Assembly: GCA_018971625.1 (NCBI GenBank)
Contig: JAGXAJ010000026.1
Span: 1-51,226 of the forward strand
Length of the DNA: 51,226 bases
From: Pseudomonadota bacterium
GTDB taxonomy: Bacteria > Pseudomonadota > Alphaproteobacteria > Rhizobiales > Xanthobacteraceae
Direction: 5' to 3'
The notes beneath the pieces are model-generated. The model was not told the DNA's origin, searched no databases, and saw only the letters and a list, made by a program, of their open reading frames with translations. Every line of letters begins with the position of its first letter. Within the stretch, counting starts at the first letter, position 1. The position numbers were made by a program, and so were the translations under genes. Shown here piece after piece: positions 18,035 through 27,421 of this stretch.

Positions 18035-19801
18035 ATGCTTCGTACAACCTTAGCTTCCTCACGCGTTCTACGAGCGTGTGCGGTCGGTCTGGCGACCGGC
18101 GCAATTGTTTTCAGCAGCAGCACGGCCGAAGCGCGGCACAGGTACCGGCACAATGTTGCGCGCCACCACGAAGAACGCGACAGCTACAACCCGCAATTCT
18201 CCTCCATCATCGTCGATGCCAATTCAGGCGCAACGCTTGAATCGAACAGCCCGGACGGCATCCGTCATCCCGCGTCTCTGACCAAGGTTATGACGCTCTA
18301 TCTGCTGTTCGAACGGCTTGAATCCGGCAAGATAACACTCGATACCGAAATGCCGGTATCCGAGCACGCCTCCGATCAGGATCCGACCAAGCTCGGCTTG
18401 CGGCCGGGTTCGACGCTGCGCGTCGAGGATGCCATCAAGGGCGTGGTGACAAAGTCAGCCAACGACGCCGCCGTCGTGATCGCGGAAGCGATCGGCGGTG
18501 ACGAAAGCGATTTCGCAAAAATGATGACCCGCAAGGCGCGCGCGCTCGGCATGACCCGGACGGTCTATGTCAATGCGTCCGGCCTGCCGGCGGACGAACA
18601 GGTCACCACGGCGCGCGATCAGGCAACCCTCGGCCGCGCCATCCAGGATCGCTTTCCGCGCTATTATCGCTATTTTGCCACGGAATCCTTCAACTTCCAC
18701 GGCCGCACGATCCACGGCCATAACCATCTGCTCGGCAGCGTCGAGGGCGTCGACGGCATCAAGACCGGCTATATCCGCGCTTCCGGCTTCAACCTAATCA
18801 CCAATTTGCGCCGCGGCAATCGACACCTCGTCGGCGTGGTGATGGGAGGCCGCAGTAGCGGGTCGCGTGACGCCACCATGCGCAGCCTGCTTGCCGAGAA
18901 CCTGGAAAAGGCTTCGACCACGCGTACCGTCGCCGCGATCACCGAGCGTAATCCGGCCGACGCCAATGCCGATGTGGCGGAGGATGTGGCGCGGTCGCGA
19001 CCGACGCAGACCGTTCAGGTCCAGGGCGCGGTTCAGGTCGCCTCCGGTTCTTCGGAGCCCACCCAACCGGTACGCGCTGGAAAGCCGTCCCTGCTTGCCG
19101 CAGCGGCTGCAGCGGTGCCCCCGGCGCAAGCCAAGCCTGTGCCCGAGCCGTTCAGCAACGGGGTGATCCAGACGCAGCCGATTGCAGCGATCCCCGGTTC
19201 AAGCGAGCCGATGAAGCCGGTCAGGGTGAAAACCGTCCAGATCAAGGCCGGTCAGGTCAAGGTGGCCTCGGCCGCGGCATCGCAGATCACGCCGATCACC
19301 GGTTTGACATCCGCGTCATCGCGCGCCGACGTACCGGAAACCTCGGGCGCGGTGGTCGCCAAGGCGGAAGCCACCGCCCCCGCCGCAGCTGAAATGCCGC
19401 GGCAGCCAGCCAATTTCGGCACTGGAAACGGTGTGCTTGGCGTCATGCCGGCCTCCCGTGCGACAGCCTCCTCGCCCTCGCAGGCGATGGCCTATGCTGA
19501 TCCGAAGCTGCAGGCCGTTCAGCAGAATGGCGCCATCAAGCCGGTCGCAGCCCATACCGGGTGGATCATCCAGGTCGGCGCCCTGGACAGCGAGAGCGAG
19601 GCGCACGAACGCATCGAGGCGGCGCGCAATCAGGCCCATGGCATGCTCAGCAAGGCTGATCCCTTTACCGAAACGGTGATCGCTAAAGGCGACAAGAAGC
19701 TGTACCGCGCCCGCTTCGCCGGTCTCGACCGCGATCAGGCCGATGCCGTTTGCCGGACTCTGAAGCGCTCCGAGATCTCCTGCATTACCATCAAGAACTG
19801 A
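18035..19801 (+). CDS. D-alanyl-D-alanine carboxypeptidase (S11) with SPOR domain
   Basis: Penicillin-binding protein that trims the peptide stem of peptidoglycan, 588 residues. A signal sequence (VLRACAVGLATGAIVFSSS, then AEA) is followed by the S11 domain with SLTK (S81, K84), SAN (141-143) and KTG (243-245), all intact. A long alanine- and proline-rich linker (about 330-500) leads to a C-terminal SPOR domain beginning GWIIQVGALDSESEAHERI. That domain should target the enzyme to division-site glycan. The start is the ATG at 18035 after GGGGACGGGGAAG; the open frame extends upstream but lacks a signal peptide. It is followed by an intrinsic terminator. Confidence 0.93.
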   Translation: MLRTTLASSRVLRACAVGLATGAIVFSSSTAEARHRYRHNVARHHEERDSYNPQFSSIIVDANSGATLESNSPDGIRHPASLTKVMTLYLLFERLESGKITLDTEMPVSEHASDQDPTKLGLRPGSTLRVEDAIKGVVTKSANDAAVVIAEAIGGDESDFAKMMTRKARALGMTRTVYVNASGLPADEQVTTARDQATLGRAIQDRFPRYYRYFATESFNFHGRTIHGHNHLLGSVEGVDGIKTGYIRASGFNLITNLRRGNRHLVGVVMGGRSSGSRDATMRSLLAENLEKASTTRTVAAITERNPADANADVAEDVARSRPTQTVQVQGAVQVASGSSEPTQPVRAGKPSLLAAAAAAVPPAQAKPVPEPFSNGVIQTQPIAAIPGSSEPMKPVRVKTVQIKAGQVKVASAAASQITPITGLTSASSRADVPETSGAVVAKAEATAPAAAEMPRQPANFGTGNGVLGVMPASRATASSPSQAMAYADPKLQAVQQNGAIKPVAAHTGWIIQVGALDSESEAHERIEAARNQAHGMLSKADPFTETVIAKGDKKLYRARFAGLDRDQADAVCRTLKRSEISCITIKN

Positions 19802-19832
19802 TCCCCACCCGGATCGACCGCCTCCAGGCCGG

Positions 19833-19862
19833 GGCCGTCTGCCGCACGCAGGCGGCCTTTTT
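19833..19862 (+). terminator. Intrinsic terminator of the carboxypeptidase gene
   Basis: GGCCGTCTGC pairs with GCAGGCGGCC (one G-U pair in RNA) around a five-base loop and is followed by TTTTT. It begins 31 nt after the stop codon. Confidence 0.88.
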
Positions 19863-20054
19863 CCGTCCAAACCGGTCCCGCGGCAATTTATGGCAAATCT
19901 GCGTCCGCAAACCTCTCGTCAAGATTTGGCCGTTACAACTATCACAGAAGATAGATCGACCATGCCGGATAACCGGCGGGCGGCACCGAGGCATCAAGCG
20001 GCGCGGATGCAGGTAGCAGCTCTCGCTTTGTAGCGTTTGGTGGTGTTGCCGGAG

Positions 20055-20783
20055 TCAGTTGCGATGCGTGCGAAGCAAAGTATCCTTGGCCTCGTTTACC
20101 CGGGCAGCGAGATACGTCGAGCCCCCTTGGTCGGGATGCAGTTTCTTCATCAGGGCGCGATGGGCGCGGCTGATCTCGTCACGCCCCGCCCCCGGTTGCA
20201 GGCCAAGGATCTGGTAGGCCTCCTCGTCCGTCATTTTGCCGTGCGCCGCAGAGCGGCCTTGCCCCCCTGCCGCATCTCCCTGCGCGTTCTGACGCCAAGC
20301 GGGAAACCTGCGGTCCAGATAACTTTCAAGTAACGACACGCTCTCGACATCGAAGCCGGAGATCATTGCCATCAATTGCGGCAGATCGAATTCGTTAAGC
20401 GAATGGCCCGCATAGGCTCCGGCCACGATTTGGCCCTGCAACTCCCCGCTGTCGTGATCGAGTCGCATATCGAGAAACTGCGAACGGACCCGGGAGGCCC
20501 GTCCCGTCGACCGTTGCGCGCCGAGGCCGCCGAACATCCCGTTGATAAAGTTGAAACCCGTGGCGCCGAGCGGCGACCAGCCGAGCAGTCCGGCGCCGAA
20601 AAGACCGATCGGAATAGCAGCCGCAAGTTCGCCCCGGAGACCGATAAACGCAGCCACGGCAAGCGCCACCACGCCGCCAAGGATCTTCAGGGCCCGCGCC
20701 ATCACGGCAGGGTTGGCCGCGTGAAACATCTGCAGCAGCGAATAGAGCAGGATAACGGCGACAGCGCCAGCGATCAGGGCCAT
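20055..20783 (-). CDS. Membrane-anchored J-domain protein
   Basis: 242 residues. The N-terminal third is hydrophobic (AVAVILLYSLLQMF, then LKILGGVVALAVAAFIGL, then a third hydrophobic stretch), suggesting two or three membrane segments. The C-terminal 60 residues are a J-domain: EEAYQILGLQPGAGRDEISR with the HPD motif in KKLHPDQGGS. It should recruit and stimulate DnaK at the inner membrane. The layout resembles TIM14/DjlA-like co-chaperones widespread in alphaproteobacteria. No good ribosome-binding site precedes the ATG. Confidence 0.87.
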   Translation of the reverse strand: MALIAGAVAVILLYSLLQMFHAANPAVMARALKILGGVVALAVAAFIGLRGELAAAIPIGLFGAGLLGWSPLGATGFNFINGMFGGLGAQRSTGRASRVRSQFLDMRLDHDSGELQGQIVAGAYAGHSLNEFDLPQLMAMISGFDVESVSLLESYLDRRFPAWRQNAQGDAAGGQGRSAAHGKMTDEEAYQILGLQPGAGRDEISRAHRALMKKLHPDQGGSTYLAARVNEAKDTLLRTHRN

Positions 20784-20858
20784 GCCGTCAATATAGCGCG
20801 ATCAACGCCAAAAAGCAGGCCGGCCGCGCTTTCATCACCGCGACAGATCATGCTGCGG

Positions 20859-21608
20859 TCACTTCATTTGGCCGATCAGCTTGGCGGCGCCACCGCCGGC
20901 CTTCGACAGCCGCAGTAGCGCCTCGCGGCCACCTGCGGCATAAGCCGCGGCCGCCCGCAGCAACTCGCGCAACTGTACCGCGGCGCCCGGATCGAACCGG
21001 CACCACGCACCGCCCGTCAGGCGCGCGATCTCCTGGAACGCGGGCTCCGCAACGTCGTCATGCCCCTCCTGGAACATGAACACCGGAACCCTGAGCAGGC
21101 CAAGCTCACCCGCCATGCGGCAAAGCCGCTCGATCGGTTCTTCCATGGCATCGCCGACAAACACGACCGCGCGCACGGCCGAAGTGGCAGATTCACGCCG
21201 CACGTCAGACAGCACCTTGCCGATCTGGGTATGACCTTCCCGACAATCGATCTTGTTCATCAGCCTGGCCAGTTGCGCGCTATCGGAAATCCAGGCCGAC
21301 GCGCGGCATTCGTTGAAGCCGCGATAATAGACCAGACGGATATCGAGACTCCCGAGCGCCTCTGCCTCCCGAAACATGTCGGCCTGCAGCGTGCAGGCCA
21401 TGTCCCAGGTCGGCTGCCGGCTCATGGTGGCGTCGAGCGCAAACACCAGCCTGCCTCTGGCTCCTGCCGCGTGCGGCGACATCGCGCGCGCCTTGGCGAC
21501 AAAGGCGGCAATATCCCCCGAGTCAAACGAGACCAGGTTCGCATCGTCAGACGAAACGCCCGTTGCGGCCTGATCTGCAGATTTGGGTTCGACGGGTTTT
21601 CCGGACAT
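20859..21608 (-). CDS. VWA domain protein
   Basis: A 249-residue soluble protein. The centre reads GRLVFALDATMSRQPTWDMAC, a degenerate MIDAS DxSxS start (D-A-T-M-S), with RLVYYRGFNECRASAWI and GGAWCRFDPGAA further on. The last 30 residues (REALLRLSKAGGGAAKLIGQM) form a glycine- and alanine-rich helix. The family is common in Bradyrhizobium and related genera; the partner is unknown. The J-domain gene lies 75 nt downstream on the same strand, so they may be co-transcribed. The ATG at 21608 is preferred; one seven codons upstream is possible. Confidence 0.78.
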   Translation of the reverse strand: MSGKPVEPKSADQAATGVSSDDANLVSFDSGDIAAFVAKARAMSPHAAGARGRLVFALDATMSRQPTWDMACTLQADMFREAEALGSLDIRLVYYRGFNECRASAWISDSAQLARLMNKIDCREGHTQIGKVLSDVRRESATSAVRAVVFVGDAMEEPIERLCRMAGELGLLRVPVFMFQEGHDDVAEPAFQEIARLTGGAWCRFDPGAAVQLRELLRAAAAYAAGGREALLRLSKAGGGAAKLIGQMK

Positions 21609-21657
21609 GAGCGCTCGCTGATTGCGCATGTTTATTTGGCGTCCGGTCCGGCCGCGG

Positions 21658-22074
21658 TCAATGCACCCACCGGATCGCCCTGCTCAGCTCGGGAAGAGAA
21701 CGGAACCGATGTGACCGTCGGTTCTTGATCGGCGCATGGAGGGCCACTGGACCGGGCCCGGTAGTCGTCGGCATATCGGTCATGACCGGCGGCGGTGTAC
21801 TATCGTCCTCAAGAAACCGGTCAAGCGTGCCCTGGATCGATGTCTTGACCTCGTCGGGACCGCGATCGCTCATATCGGTATGCTGGAAGTCGGTCTGCAC
21901 GACCTTGATGCCTGATTTCTCGCAGATTGCGTCATCCGGAATCACACCGGGATCGGTCTTGAACTGCGGATCCTTCGAACGGAACGAGAGAATTTTGAAC
22001 TTGCCGTCCGTGATGAAAGGCACGCGCAGATTATCGAGCGTGACGCTCACCACCGGGACGGCGCGCGGTATCAA
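21658..22074 (-). CDS. Hypothetical protein, possibly an alpha/beta-hydrolase C-terminal fragment
   Basis: 138 residues with no ATG or GTG at the start; the only candidate is a TTG overlapping the mipZ stop codon. The central part (VPFITDGKFKILSFRSKDPQ, PDDAICEKSGIKVVQTDFQH, GPDEVKTSIQGTLDRFLED) reads like true coding sequence and the histidine-aspartate end resembles the last third of alpha/beta hydrolases. It is therefore either translationally coupled to mipZ or the remaining 3' part of a broken gene. I do not recognise the exact family. Confidence 0.4.
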   Translation of the reverse strand: MIPRAVPVVSVTLDNLRVPFITDGKFKILSFRSKDPQFKTDPGVIPDDAICEKSGIKVVQTDFQHTDMSDRGPDEVKTSIQGTLDRFLEDDSTPPPVMTDMPTTTGPGPVALHAPIKNRRSHRFRSLPELSRAIRWVH

Positions 22075-22994
22075 GCGCCGATAATGTCGTGGAGTTCGAG
22101 AGGCTTATCAACCTGGTTGAACCATTCGGCACGGTTGGCGGCGCGGCGACGACCGCGTTCGTCGAGCGGCAGCTTGAGCTGGCACAACAGGCTCGTGACC
22201 TCTTCGCGCGCCGTAACATGGCTCATGTTTGGCCGGGTACCCAGCGTAGCTTCGTCGAGGTCGTCGAGCGCGGTCAATCCGCGCGGAAAGAATTCGCGAT
22301 AGACCACCCGCTCGGCAAAGCCGTCGATCGAACGGAAGCCGAGCCGGAACGATAAATCGTTCAGGCTCTCGGCGACGAGCTGCTTGTTGCGCGATCCCAA
22401 CATCGACAGCCGGTTGCGAACCACGATCCAGTCGCAGCTCGCGCCGTCGAGCTGGCGGCGCTTGCGCCGGGAATCCCGCACCATCTCGGCGTAATGGCTC
22501 TCACCGGTCACCGAATACGTAGTGGGGTCGACGGTGCCAAGCACATCGAAATCGAGGAAACTGTCGTTGATCGGTGTCACCAGCGTATCGGCCATCGAGT
22601 GGGCGAGCCGCATCAGATAGGAATCGGAACCCGGCGTATCGATCACAAGGAAGTCGAAGGTCCGCTCCACCTCGCTTACTGCGTTCACGAATTGCTGGAA
22701 CTCGGAGGATTCGTTGTCCGCGATCTGCATCGTATCGCCGAGCTTGATGCAGCAATGCACGGGAATTTCGAGATCGAGGCCGGTGCGGCGCGCCCAGGCC
22801 CGCCGGTTGTTGATGTAGCGGGTGAAGCTTTGCTGTCGACAGTCGAGATCGATGGTGGCGACGCGCTGGCCCGCCTTCATCAAGGCGACAGCAATGTGCA
22901 GCGCGGTGGTCGATTTACCCGAACCACCCTTCTCATTGCCCAGCACAACCACGTGGGCCGAGCCGGATTGTCCCTGGGTACTCTGCACCAACAT
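22071..22994 (-). CDS. mipZ: Division plane positioning ATPase MipZ
   Basis: ParA-type ATPase that forms a gradient from ParB at the poles and inhibits FtsZ ring assembly away from midcell. The 307 residues begin with the deviant Walker A KGGSGKST (22-29) in VVVLGNEKGGSGKSTTALH, followed by VATIDLDCRQQSFTRYINNR (signature of MipZ, unlike plasmid ParA) and FLVIDTPGSD (Walker B). NRLSMLGSRNKQ and FRLGFRSIDGFAERVVYRE are further MipZ blocks. It is divergent from panC. Confidence 0.95.
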   Translation of the reverse strand: MLVQSTQGQSGSAHVVVLGNEKGGSGKSTTALHIAVALMKAGQRVATIDLDCRQQSFTRYINNRRAWARRTGLDLEIPVHCCIKLGDTMQIADNESSEFQQFVNAVSEVERTFDFLVIDTPGSDSYLMRLAHSMADTLVTPINDSFLDFDVLGTVDPTTYSVTGESHYAEMVRDSRRKRRQLDGASCDWIVVRNRLSMLGSRNKQLVAESLNDLSFRLGFRSIDGFAERVVYREFFPRGLTALDDLDEATLGTRPNMSHVTAREEVTSLLCQLKLPLDERGRRRAANRAEWFNQVDKPLELHDIIGA

Positions 22995-23259
22995 CTTCCA
23001 TCCCCTAGACTCATCTTCAAATTACGCGCGACTGCGGTCAAGTGAAATGCGCGATCGCATCGAACGATCGACTGATTTGCTTAATCAGGAATCGTGCGCA
23101 GCATTTTCGATTGCCATTTCCATGTGCAAGTGGGTGGCCGGGCGATCAGCCAGCGAGAGTGATCATCGACTGGCGAGGCGACACCAGCCTTGATAGGATC
23201 GGCGTTCCCGTCGTGAAGCAGAGCCTGCGGCCTGCATAGCCCCAACAGATCGAGCCTCG

Positions 23260-24111
23260 ATGTCGCGAAGCCCCATGATCGCCCGCACGGTTCCGGCGTT
23301 GCATCGGGCGCTGGATCGCCTTCGGGCACGAAAGGCCACCGTCGCGCTGGTGCCGACCATGGGAGCGCTCCATGACGGCCACGTGTCGCTGGTCCGGCTG
23401 GCCAAGCGGCGCGCCTCGCGGGTGGTGGTCTCGATCTTCGTCAACCCCGGCCAATTCGCGCCGACCGAGGATTTCGGCTCTTATCCACGCACCTGGAAGT
23501 CCGACGTCGCCAAGCTCGCCGCCGAGGGCGTCGATCTGATCTGGAATCCGGACGCCAGGACAATGTACCCGGACGGCTTTGCCACCCGGATTGCGCCGGA
23601 AGGGGCGGCAACCGCAAATCTCGAGGACCGCTTTCGACCACACTTCTTCGGCGGGGTCGCCACCGTGGTCGCCAAGCTGCTCACGCAGGTTCGGCCGAAC
23701 CTTGCGATCTTCGGCGAAAAGGACTTCCAGCAGTTGCGAGTGGTGACCCAGATGGCCCGGGATCTCGACCTTGGCGTCAGGGTGGTGGGTTCACGAACGG
23801 TGCGGGAACGCGATGGCCTCGCGATGTCGTCGCGCAACGTCTATTTATCGCCAGAAGAGCGGCTCAAGGCGCCGGTGCTGTATCGCACCATGAAGGAGAG
23901 CGCTCGACGGCTGCGGGCCGGTGACGATGTCGCGGCGACAATGGCCGGCGGCGTCCAGATGATCGTCGCCGCCGGCTTTGTGCTCGACTATTTCGAGGTT
24001 CGCCACGCCGAGACGCTGGCAAAGGTCAGTTCGCTCAAGGACGGGCCGCTGCGGATATTGGTGGCGGCGAGGCTCGGCACCACAAGGCTGATCGACAACA
24101 TAGCGGTCTGA
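23260..24111 (+). CDS. panC: Pantothenate synthetase
   Basis: Joins D-pantoate and beta-alanine with ATP to give pantothenate, for coenzyme A synthesis. The 283 residues have the nucleotide-binding [11 protein letters not shown] (32-41), [15 protein letters not shown], the [12 protein letters not shown] block, [11 protein letters not shown] and [15 protein letters not shown], all conserved. The panB and panD genes are not adjacent. The ATG follows a poor ribosome-binding site. The gene converges with the DUF1489 gene, one base apart. Confidence 0.96.
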   Translation: MSRSPMIARTVPALHRALDRLRARKATVALVPTMGALHDGHVSLVRLAKRRASRVVVSIFVNPGQFAPTEDFGSYPRTWKSDVAKLAAEGVDLIWNPDARTMYPDGFATRIAPEGAATANLEDRFRPHFFGGVATVVAKLLTQVRPNLAIFGEKDFQQLRVVTQMARDLDLGVRVVGSRTVRERDGLAMSSRNVYLSPEERLKAPVLYRTMKESARRLRAGDDVAATMAGGVQMIVAAGFVLDYFEVRHAETLAKVSSLKDGPLRILVAARLGTTRLIDNIAV

Positions 24112-24112
24112 A

Positions 24113-24550
24113 TCAAAGGAGCCCGAGATCGCGCAATTCGCGGCGTAACGGCTCGGGCAAGGCCGCGAGCCCGGTGCCGGCGGAACCGAGATCCGGTGGC
24201 ACGTCGCTTTGGGCGAAGTAGCGCCAGCCTTGGAACGCGCGCATCGGCCGCGGCATCACCGCGATCACCCTGGGCTGCATCACCAGCCGGCAGCGCCCGA
24301 TACCGTCGCGGTCACGGAACGGCTCGATCGCGATGATCTTTTCCCGCGCCGCGATCTCGCCGCGGATCACCCAATAGAGCGAACCGCCGGTCAATAACTC
24401 GTCGACGCGCTTGGGCGTCATGCGGGTGATATGGACGTGATGGCGCGGGAGTCCCTTCTGCTTTGCGGTTCGCGCGCGTTCCGCCACCCAGCCTTTCAAT
24501 TCCTTGACGGACTCGCAACCAACGGCCAGCTTGATGAGATGCAGCGGCAT
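24113..24550 (-). CDS. DUF1489 family protein
   Basis: 145 residues beginning MPLHLIKLAVGCESV, with TRMTPKRVDELL, SLYWVIRGEIAAREKI and PFRDRDGIGRCRLV, the pattern of the DUF1489 family found in alphaproteobacteria. The function is unknown; the composition suggests a basic, soluble protein that might bind nucleic acid. It ends two bases from the panC stop, so the two transcripts overlap. Confidence 0.88.
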   Translation of the reverse strand: MPLHLIKLAVGCESVKELKGWVAERARTAKQKGLPRHHVHITRMTPKRVDELLTGGSLYWVIRGEIAAREKIIAIEPFRDRDGIGRCRLVMQPRVIAVMPRPMRAFQGWRYFAQSDVPPDLGSAGTGLAALPEPLRRELRDLGLL

Positions 24551-24630
24551 TTCTTCCGAGGTTCTTTTGATTCCTGGCTTTCGAAGCTCAGGCTGGTGAC
24601 GTTAACGGCCGGCGACGAGGTTTGGAAGCA

Positions 24631-25575
24631 TCAATCGTTGGACGTCGCCGGCGCAGCGGCGTGCGCAGCGGGCGCGATTTGAACCGGCGCAGCGATGCGC
24701 GGTTTCGGCGCCGGTTTCCTGGCCACGGCAGCAGATGCCGAACGCGGTGCCGCTACCGTATTCGCCGGCGCATGCGGGGGCGCAGCCGGCGTGGTCGGCT
24801 CCGGGTTCATGATACTGACGGCGGGCGTCGAGGCGGCGCTGGGGAAATCGGCATTGGTCGGCCTGCCCGTAGGTATCGAGGAGGGCAACGCGGCGAGCGC
24901 GCCTGCGGCTCCAGGGATCGCGGTTGAAGGCGCGTTCCAGGACGGCGCGTAACGCATGACCAAGCCGTCATAGATCCGTTCGTCCATGTTCGCCGAGACT
25001 TGGTTATGATCCGTCAGTGAACGAAACGCCGCGCAGTCCGACGGCGTACAATGGTCGCGGACCAGCAGCACGTAAGCCACCAATCCATAGCGGTCACGCT
25101 CGACCGACCGGCGCAGCGCCCGCAATTCGGGGGTCATATTGCGGTTGGCGGCGGCCACATCGCCAAGCGCGGTCAACTGGTTAATCCGGGCGGACGTATA
25201 TGATACCGCCGCAGCAACCGACTCGGATGAGCCGAACAGCACCTTTTCGCAGGCCGCCAAAACCGTCTCTCCCGCCATATCGTCGATGCACGAAAGGGCT
25301 GGCAACGCGGCAGTCTGTATTTGCGACGCCGATCCAGTCTCGACGGGTGCGTCCGTCCCCGCAGGAGTGGACCCGCGAACGGTTGCGGCAACCGCAACAC
25401 CGATCGCTACCAGCGTGATTACGGTCAGCGCGCCATTGGCGACCGATTTCTCGGCGCGTATCAGCGTAACGAAAACGATGATCCCGAGGAATCCAGCAGC
25501 CGCCAGCGTCAGCCACACTGGAAAGTCTGGCGAATGCCAGACTTGATCGAGCGATGTTGGCCAAGCCCAATTCAT
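24631..25575 (-). CDS. Hypothetical membrane protein with Ala/Pro-rich tail
   Basis: 314 residues from the ATG at 25575. Two hydrophobic segments lie near the N-terminus (WLTLAAAGFLGIIVFVTLI and ALTVITLVAIGVAVAATV), followed by a domain with four cysteines (LSCIDDM, LAACEKV, DHCTPSDC) and YTSARINQLTALGDVAAANR. The last 110 residues are low-complexity alanine and proline. Similar proteins occur in Bradyrhizobium without assigned function. The cysteine-bearing domain is probably periplasmic. Confidence 0.7.
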   Translation of the reverse strand: MNWAWPTSLDQVWHSPDFPVWLTLAAAGFLGIIVFVTLIRAEKSVANGALTVITLVAIGVAVAATVRGSTPAGTDAPVETGSASQIQTAALPALSCIDDMAGETVLAACEKVLFGSSESVAAAVSYTSARINQLTALGDVAAANRNMTPELRALRRSVERDRYGLVAYVLLVRDHCTPSDCAAFRSLTDHNQVSANMDERIYDGLVMRYAPSWNAPSTAIPGAAGALAALPSSIPTGRPTNADFPSAASTPAVSIMNPEPTTPAAPPHAPANTVAAPRSASAAVARKPAPKPRIAAPVQIAPAAHAAAPATSND

Positions 25576-25712
25576 GCGCGATGTTCCCGAGCGCAGCATA
25601 AAGCACTTTCACGCAAAGTGAATGCTGATCTCACTTGCGCAGAATGGTGCCGTAAACCGGCCTTTTGAAGGAAGAAAACGGGAATCGCTTCATCCGATCA
25701 GGCGCGATTGTC

Positions 25713-25904
25713 TCAGGAGATGTCGAGCTGACTTTCCTTGGCAACCCTTTCAAAGGCCTCGATCGAGCTTTTGATTCGATACTGGCAGTCATCTCCGTCG
25801 GTCGGAAGCAGCCGGATCACCTCGTAGGTGCCGCTGGCGGCCGGACGGGCAACGTTGCTGGCAGTGAAATAGACGGTCTCTCCCACGGCGTATTTGTGCT
25901 TCAA
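25713..25904 (-). CDS. Small conserved hypothetical protein
   Basis: 63 residues starting MKHKYAVGETVYFTASN, with the middle part SGTYEVIRLLPTDGDDCQYRIKS. The pattern of a short beta-barrel-like protein with a YRIKS motif recurs in Bradyrhizobium small proteins as I recall them. No signal peptide or membrane segment. The function is unknown. It stands alone between two minus-strand genes. Confidence 0.62.
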   Translation of the reverse strand: MKHKYAVGETVYFTASNVARPAASGTYEVIRLLPTDGDDCQYRIKSSIEAFERVAKESQLDIS

Positions 25905-26126
25905 CGCCCTTCTCCATCACGCAAGAATGCCGGCCATGCTCGCGATTTCGTGAGGCTATAGCCGACCGTAATACCTAGTGACTAATCTAGCACGGCGGAG
26001 GCTGGCTCGGCCAGTATTTTTCGGACATGGCTGACCGCAATTTTTCAGATTTTTCAGGGCGATAATTGCTTTTTTCAGGCGCCGGGAGGGAACCCGCATG
26101 ACTCTGGAACCCGGTACTTTATTACC

Positions 26127-26495
26127 TTACGACGAGGCCGGAAGTGTGCCATTCGGGCTGGCGTTGTCCACGGCCTTCGGCAGCGCATGGGCCAGGACCT
26201 GGCTTAGCTGATCCACCGGAATATTGAACCTGGCGGCCAATTGTTTGACGACGTCGCTCCCCAGCACCTGCTGCAATTGTTCGGCCGTGATCGGCAGGTT
26301 CTGGCCGTTGCCAATCCAGGACCTGACCTGATCGCCGAAACCCGCCTGCTGCAGCTTGGCAACGATCGCGTTCAACCCGCCCTGGCTGCCATTGCCGAGA
26401 ACCTCGCTCAACACAACCGGAAGCACGGCGCCCTCGAGCTGCCCGAGCGCCCCCTTGAATGCGGGCGAATTTTCCAATGAATCGAGAATTCCCAT
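26127..26495 (-). CDS. YidB family (DUF937) protein
   Basis: 122 residues: a helical N-terminus MGILDSLENSPAFKGALGQ, a glycine-rich bend (LGNGSQGGLNAIVAKLQQ) and the conserved C-terminal half VRSWIGNGQNLPITAEQLQQV followed by LAARFNIPVDQLSQVLAHALP. This is the YidB/DUF937 pattern; the function is unknown. The start is the ATG at 26495; the open frame extends two codons to a TTG. The 222 bp downstream contain three copies of TTTTTCAG but no other gene. Confidence 0.85.
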   Translation of the reverse strand: MGILDSLENSPAFKGALGQLEGAVLPVVLSEVLGNGSQGGLNAIVAKLQQAGFGDQVRSWIGNGQNLPITAEQLQQVLGSDVVKQLAARFNIPVDQLSQVLAHALPKAVDNASPNGTLPASS

Positions 26496-26592
26496 GGCCA
26501 AAGCCCTTTCGCGTTGAGCCGGTTCCGAATTCAGACCGCTTTATCTGCGACCCGTCAAGACATCATGACAGCCGATATCGGGCAATCGGGCT

Positions 26593-27249
26593 TCATGTCG
26601 TTTCGAACCTCTCGATCACGATGGTTTCGGCAAGCCCTCCGCGGGTCCATTCCTGGAAGGCGGGCTGAGCCATCATCGTGTTCATATAATCCGCCGCGGG
26701 CGGCGTCACCTCGATTGCATAGGTGCGGAAACGATGCACCACGGGTGCGAACATCGCGTCCGCACCACTGAATGCGCCGAACAGAAACGGACCAGACTTT
26801 CCATGACGCTTGCGGCATTCGCTCCATATCTGCTGAACTCGCGCGATGTTGGCGCGCGCGTCATCTGACAGCGTGACGGGCCCGATCGGGCGGTGCAGGT
26901 TCATGCCGCATTCGTTGCGCAACGCCATAAAGCCCGAATGCATCTCCGCCGAGATCGAACGCGCATGAGCACGGCTGGCGCGATCCTCGGGCCACAGCCG
27001 CGCATCCGGAAATCGCTCCGCCAGATATTCAATGATCGCAAGCGAATCCCACACCGTGATATCGCCGTCTACCAGCGCCGGTACCTTGCCCGAGGGCGTG
27101 ACCTCGAGAATCCGCCGCTTGTCGGCATCCCCGGTATAAAGCGGGATGAAAACTTCCTCGAAGGCGATGTTGTTGGCACGCAGCGCCAACCACGGCCGCA
27201 TCGACCACGACGAATAGTTCTTGTTGCCGATGACGAGTTTCAGAGTCAT
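26593..27249 (-). CDS. Glutathione S-transferase family protein
   Basis: 218 residues. The thioredoxin-like N-domain begins LVIGNKNYSSWSMRPWLAL, with the SSWS segment where the catalytic serine or tyrosine sits, and continues VTPSGKVPALVDGD (cis-proline) and WDSLAIIEYLAERFP (glutathione-binding DS). The C-domain is all helical with FSGADAMFAPVVHRF. This subgroup, starting with NKNYSSWS, is widespread in proteobacteria with unknown physiological substrate. The start at 27249 replaces a poorer one five codons upstream. Confidence 0.9.
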   Translation of the reverse strand: MTLKLVIGNKNYSSWSMRPWLALRANNIAFEEVFIPLYTGDADKRRILEVTPSGKVPALVDGDITVWDSLAIIEYLAERFPDARLWPEDRASRAHARSISAEMHSGFMALRNECGMNLHRPIGPVTLSDDARANIARVQQIWSECRKRHGKSGPFLFGAFSGADAMFAPVVHRFRTYAIEVTPPAADYMNTMMAQPAFQEWTRGGLAETIVIERFETT

Positions 27250-27421
27250 GCGGGGACATTCCACTTGCGTCTTTTATCATGCCATAGCACAAGCAGCATT
27301 CAATTCCGCGGCCGGCCGCCGCGTTGCCCGTTGCGCAACCGGTTCTGTGTGCCGGCATTTACGGCAGCAATGTTTCCGTGCGAACCCGGCCCGTCGTTCA
27401 AAAATGCTTCGGGTTGCGCGG

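Noticed and set aside
26041..26078. Three copies of TTTTTCAG
   Set aside because: Short, low-complexity and without regular spacing; likely chance in an AT-richer gap.
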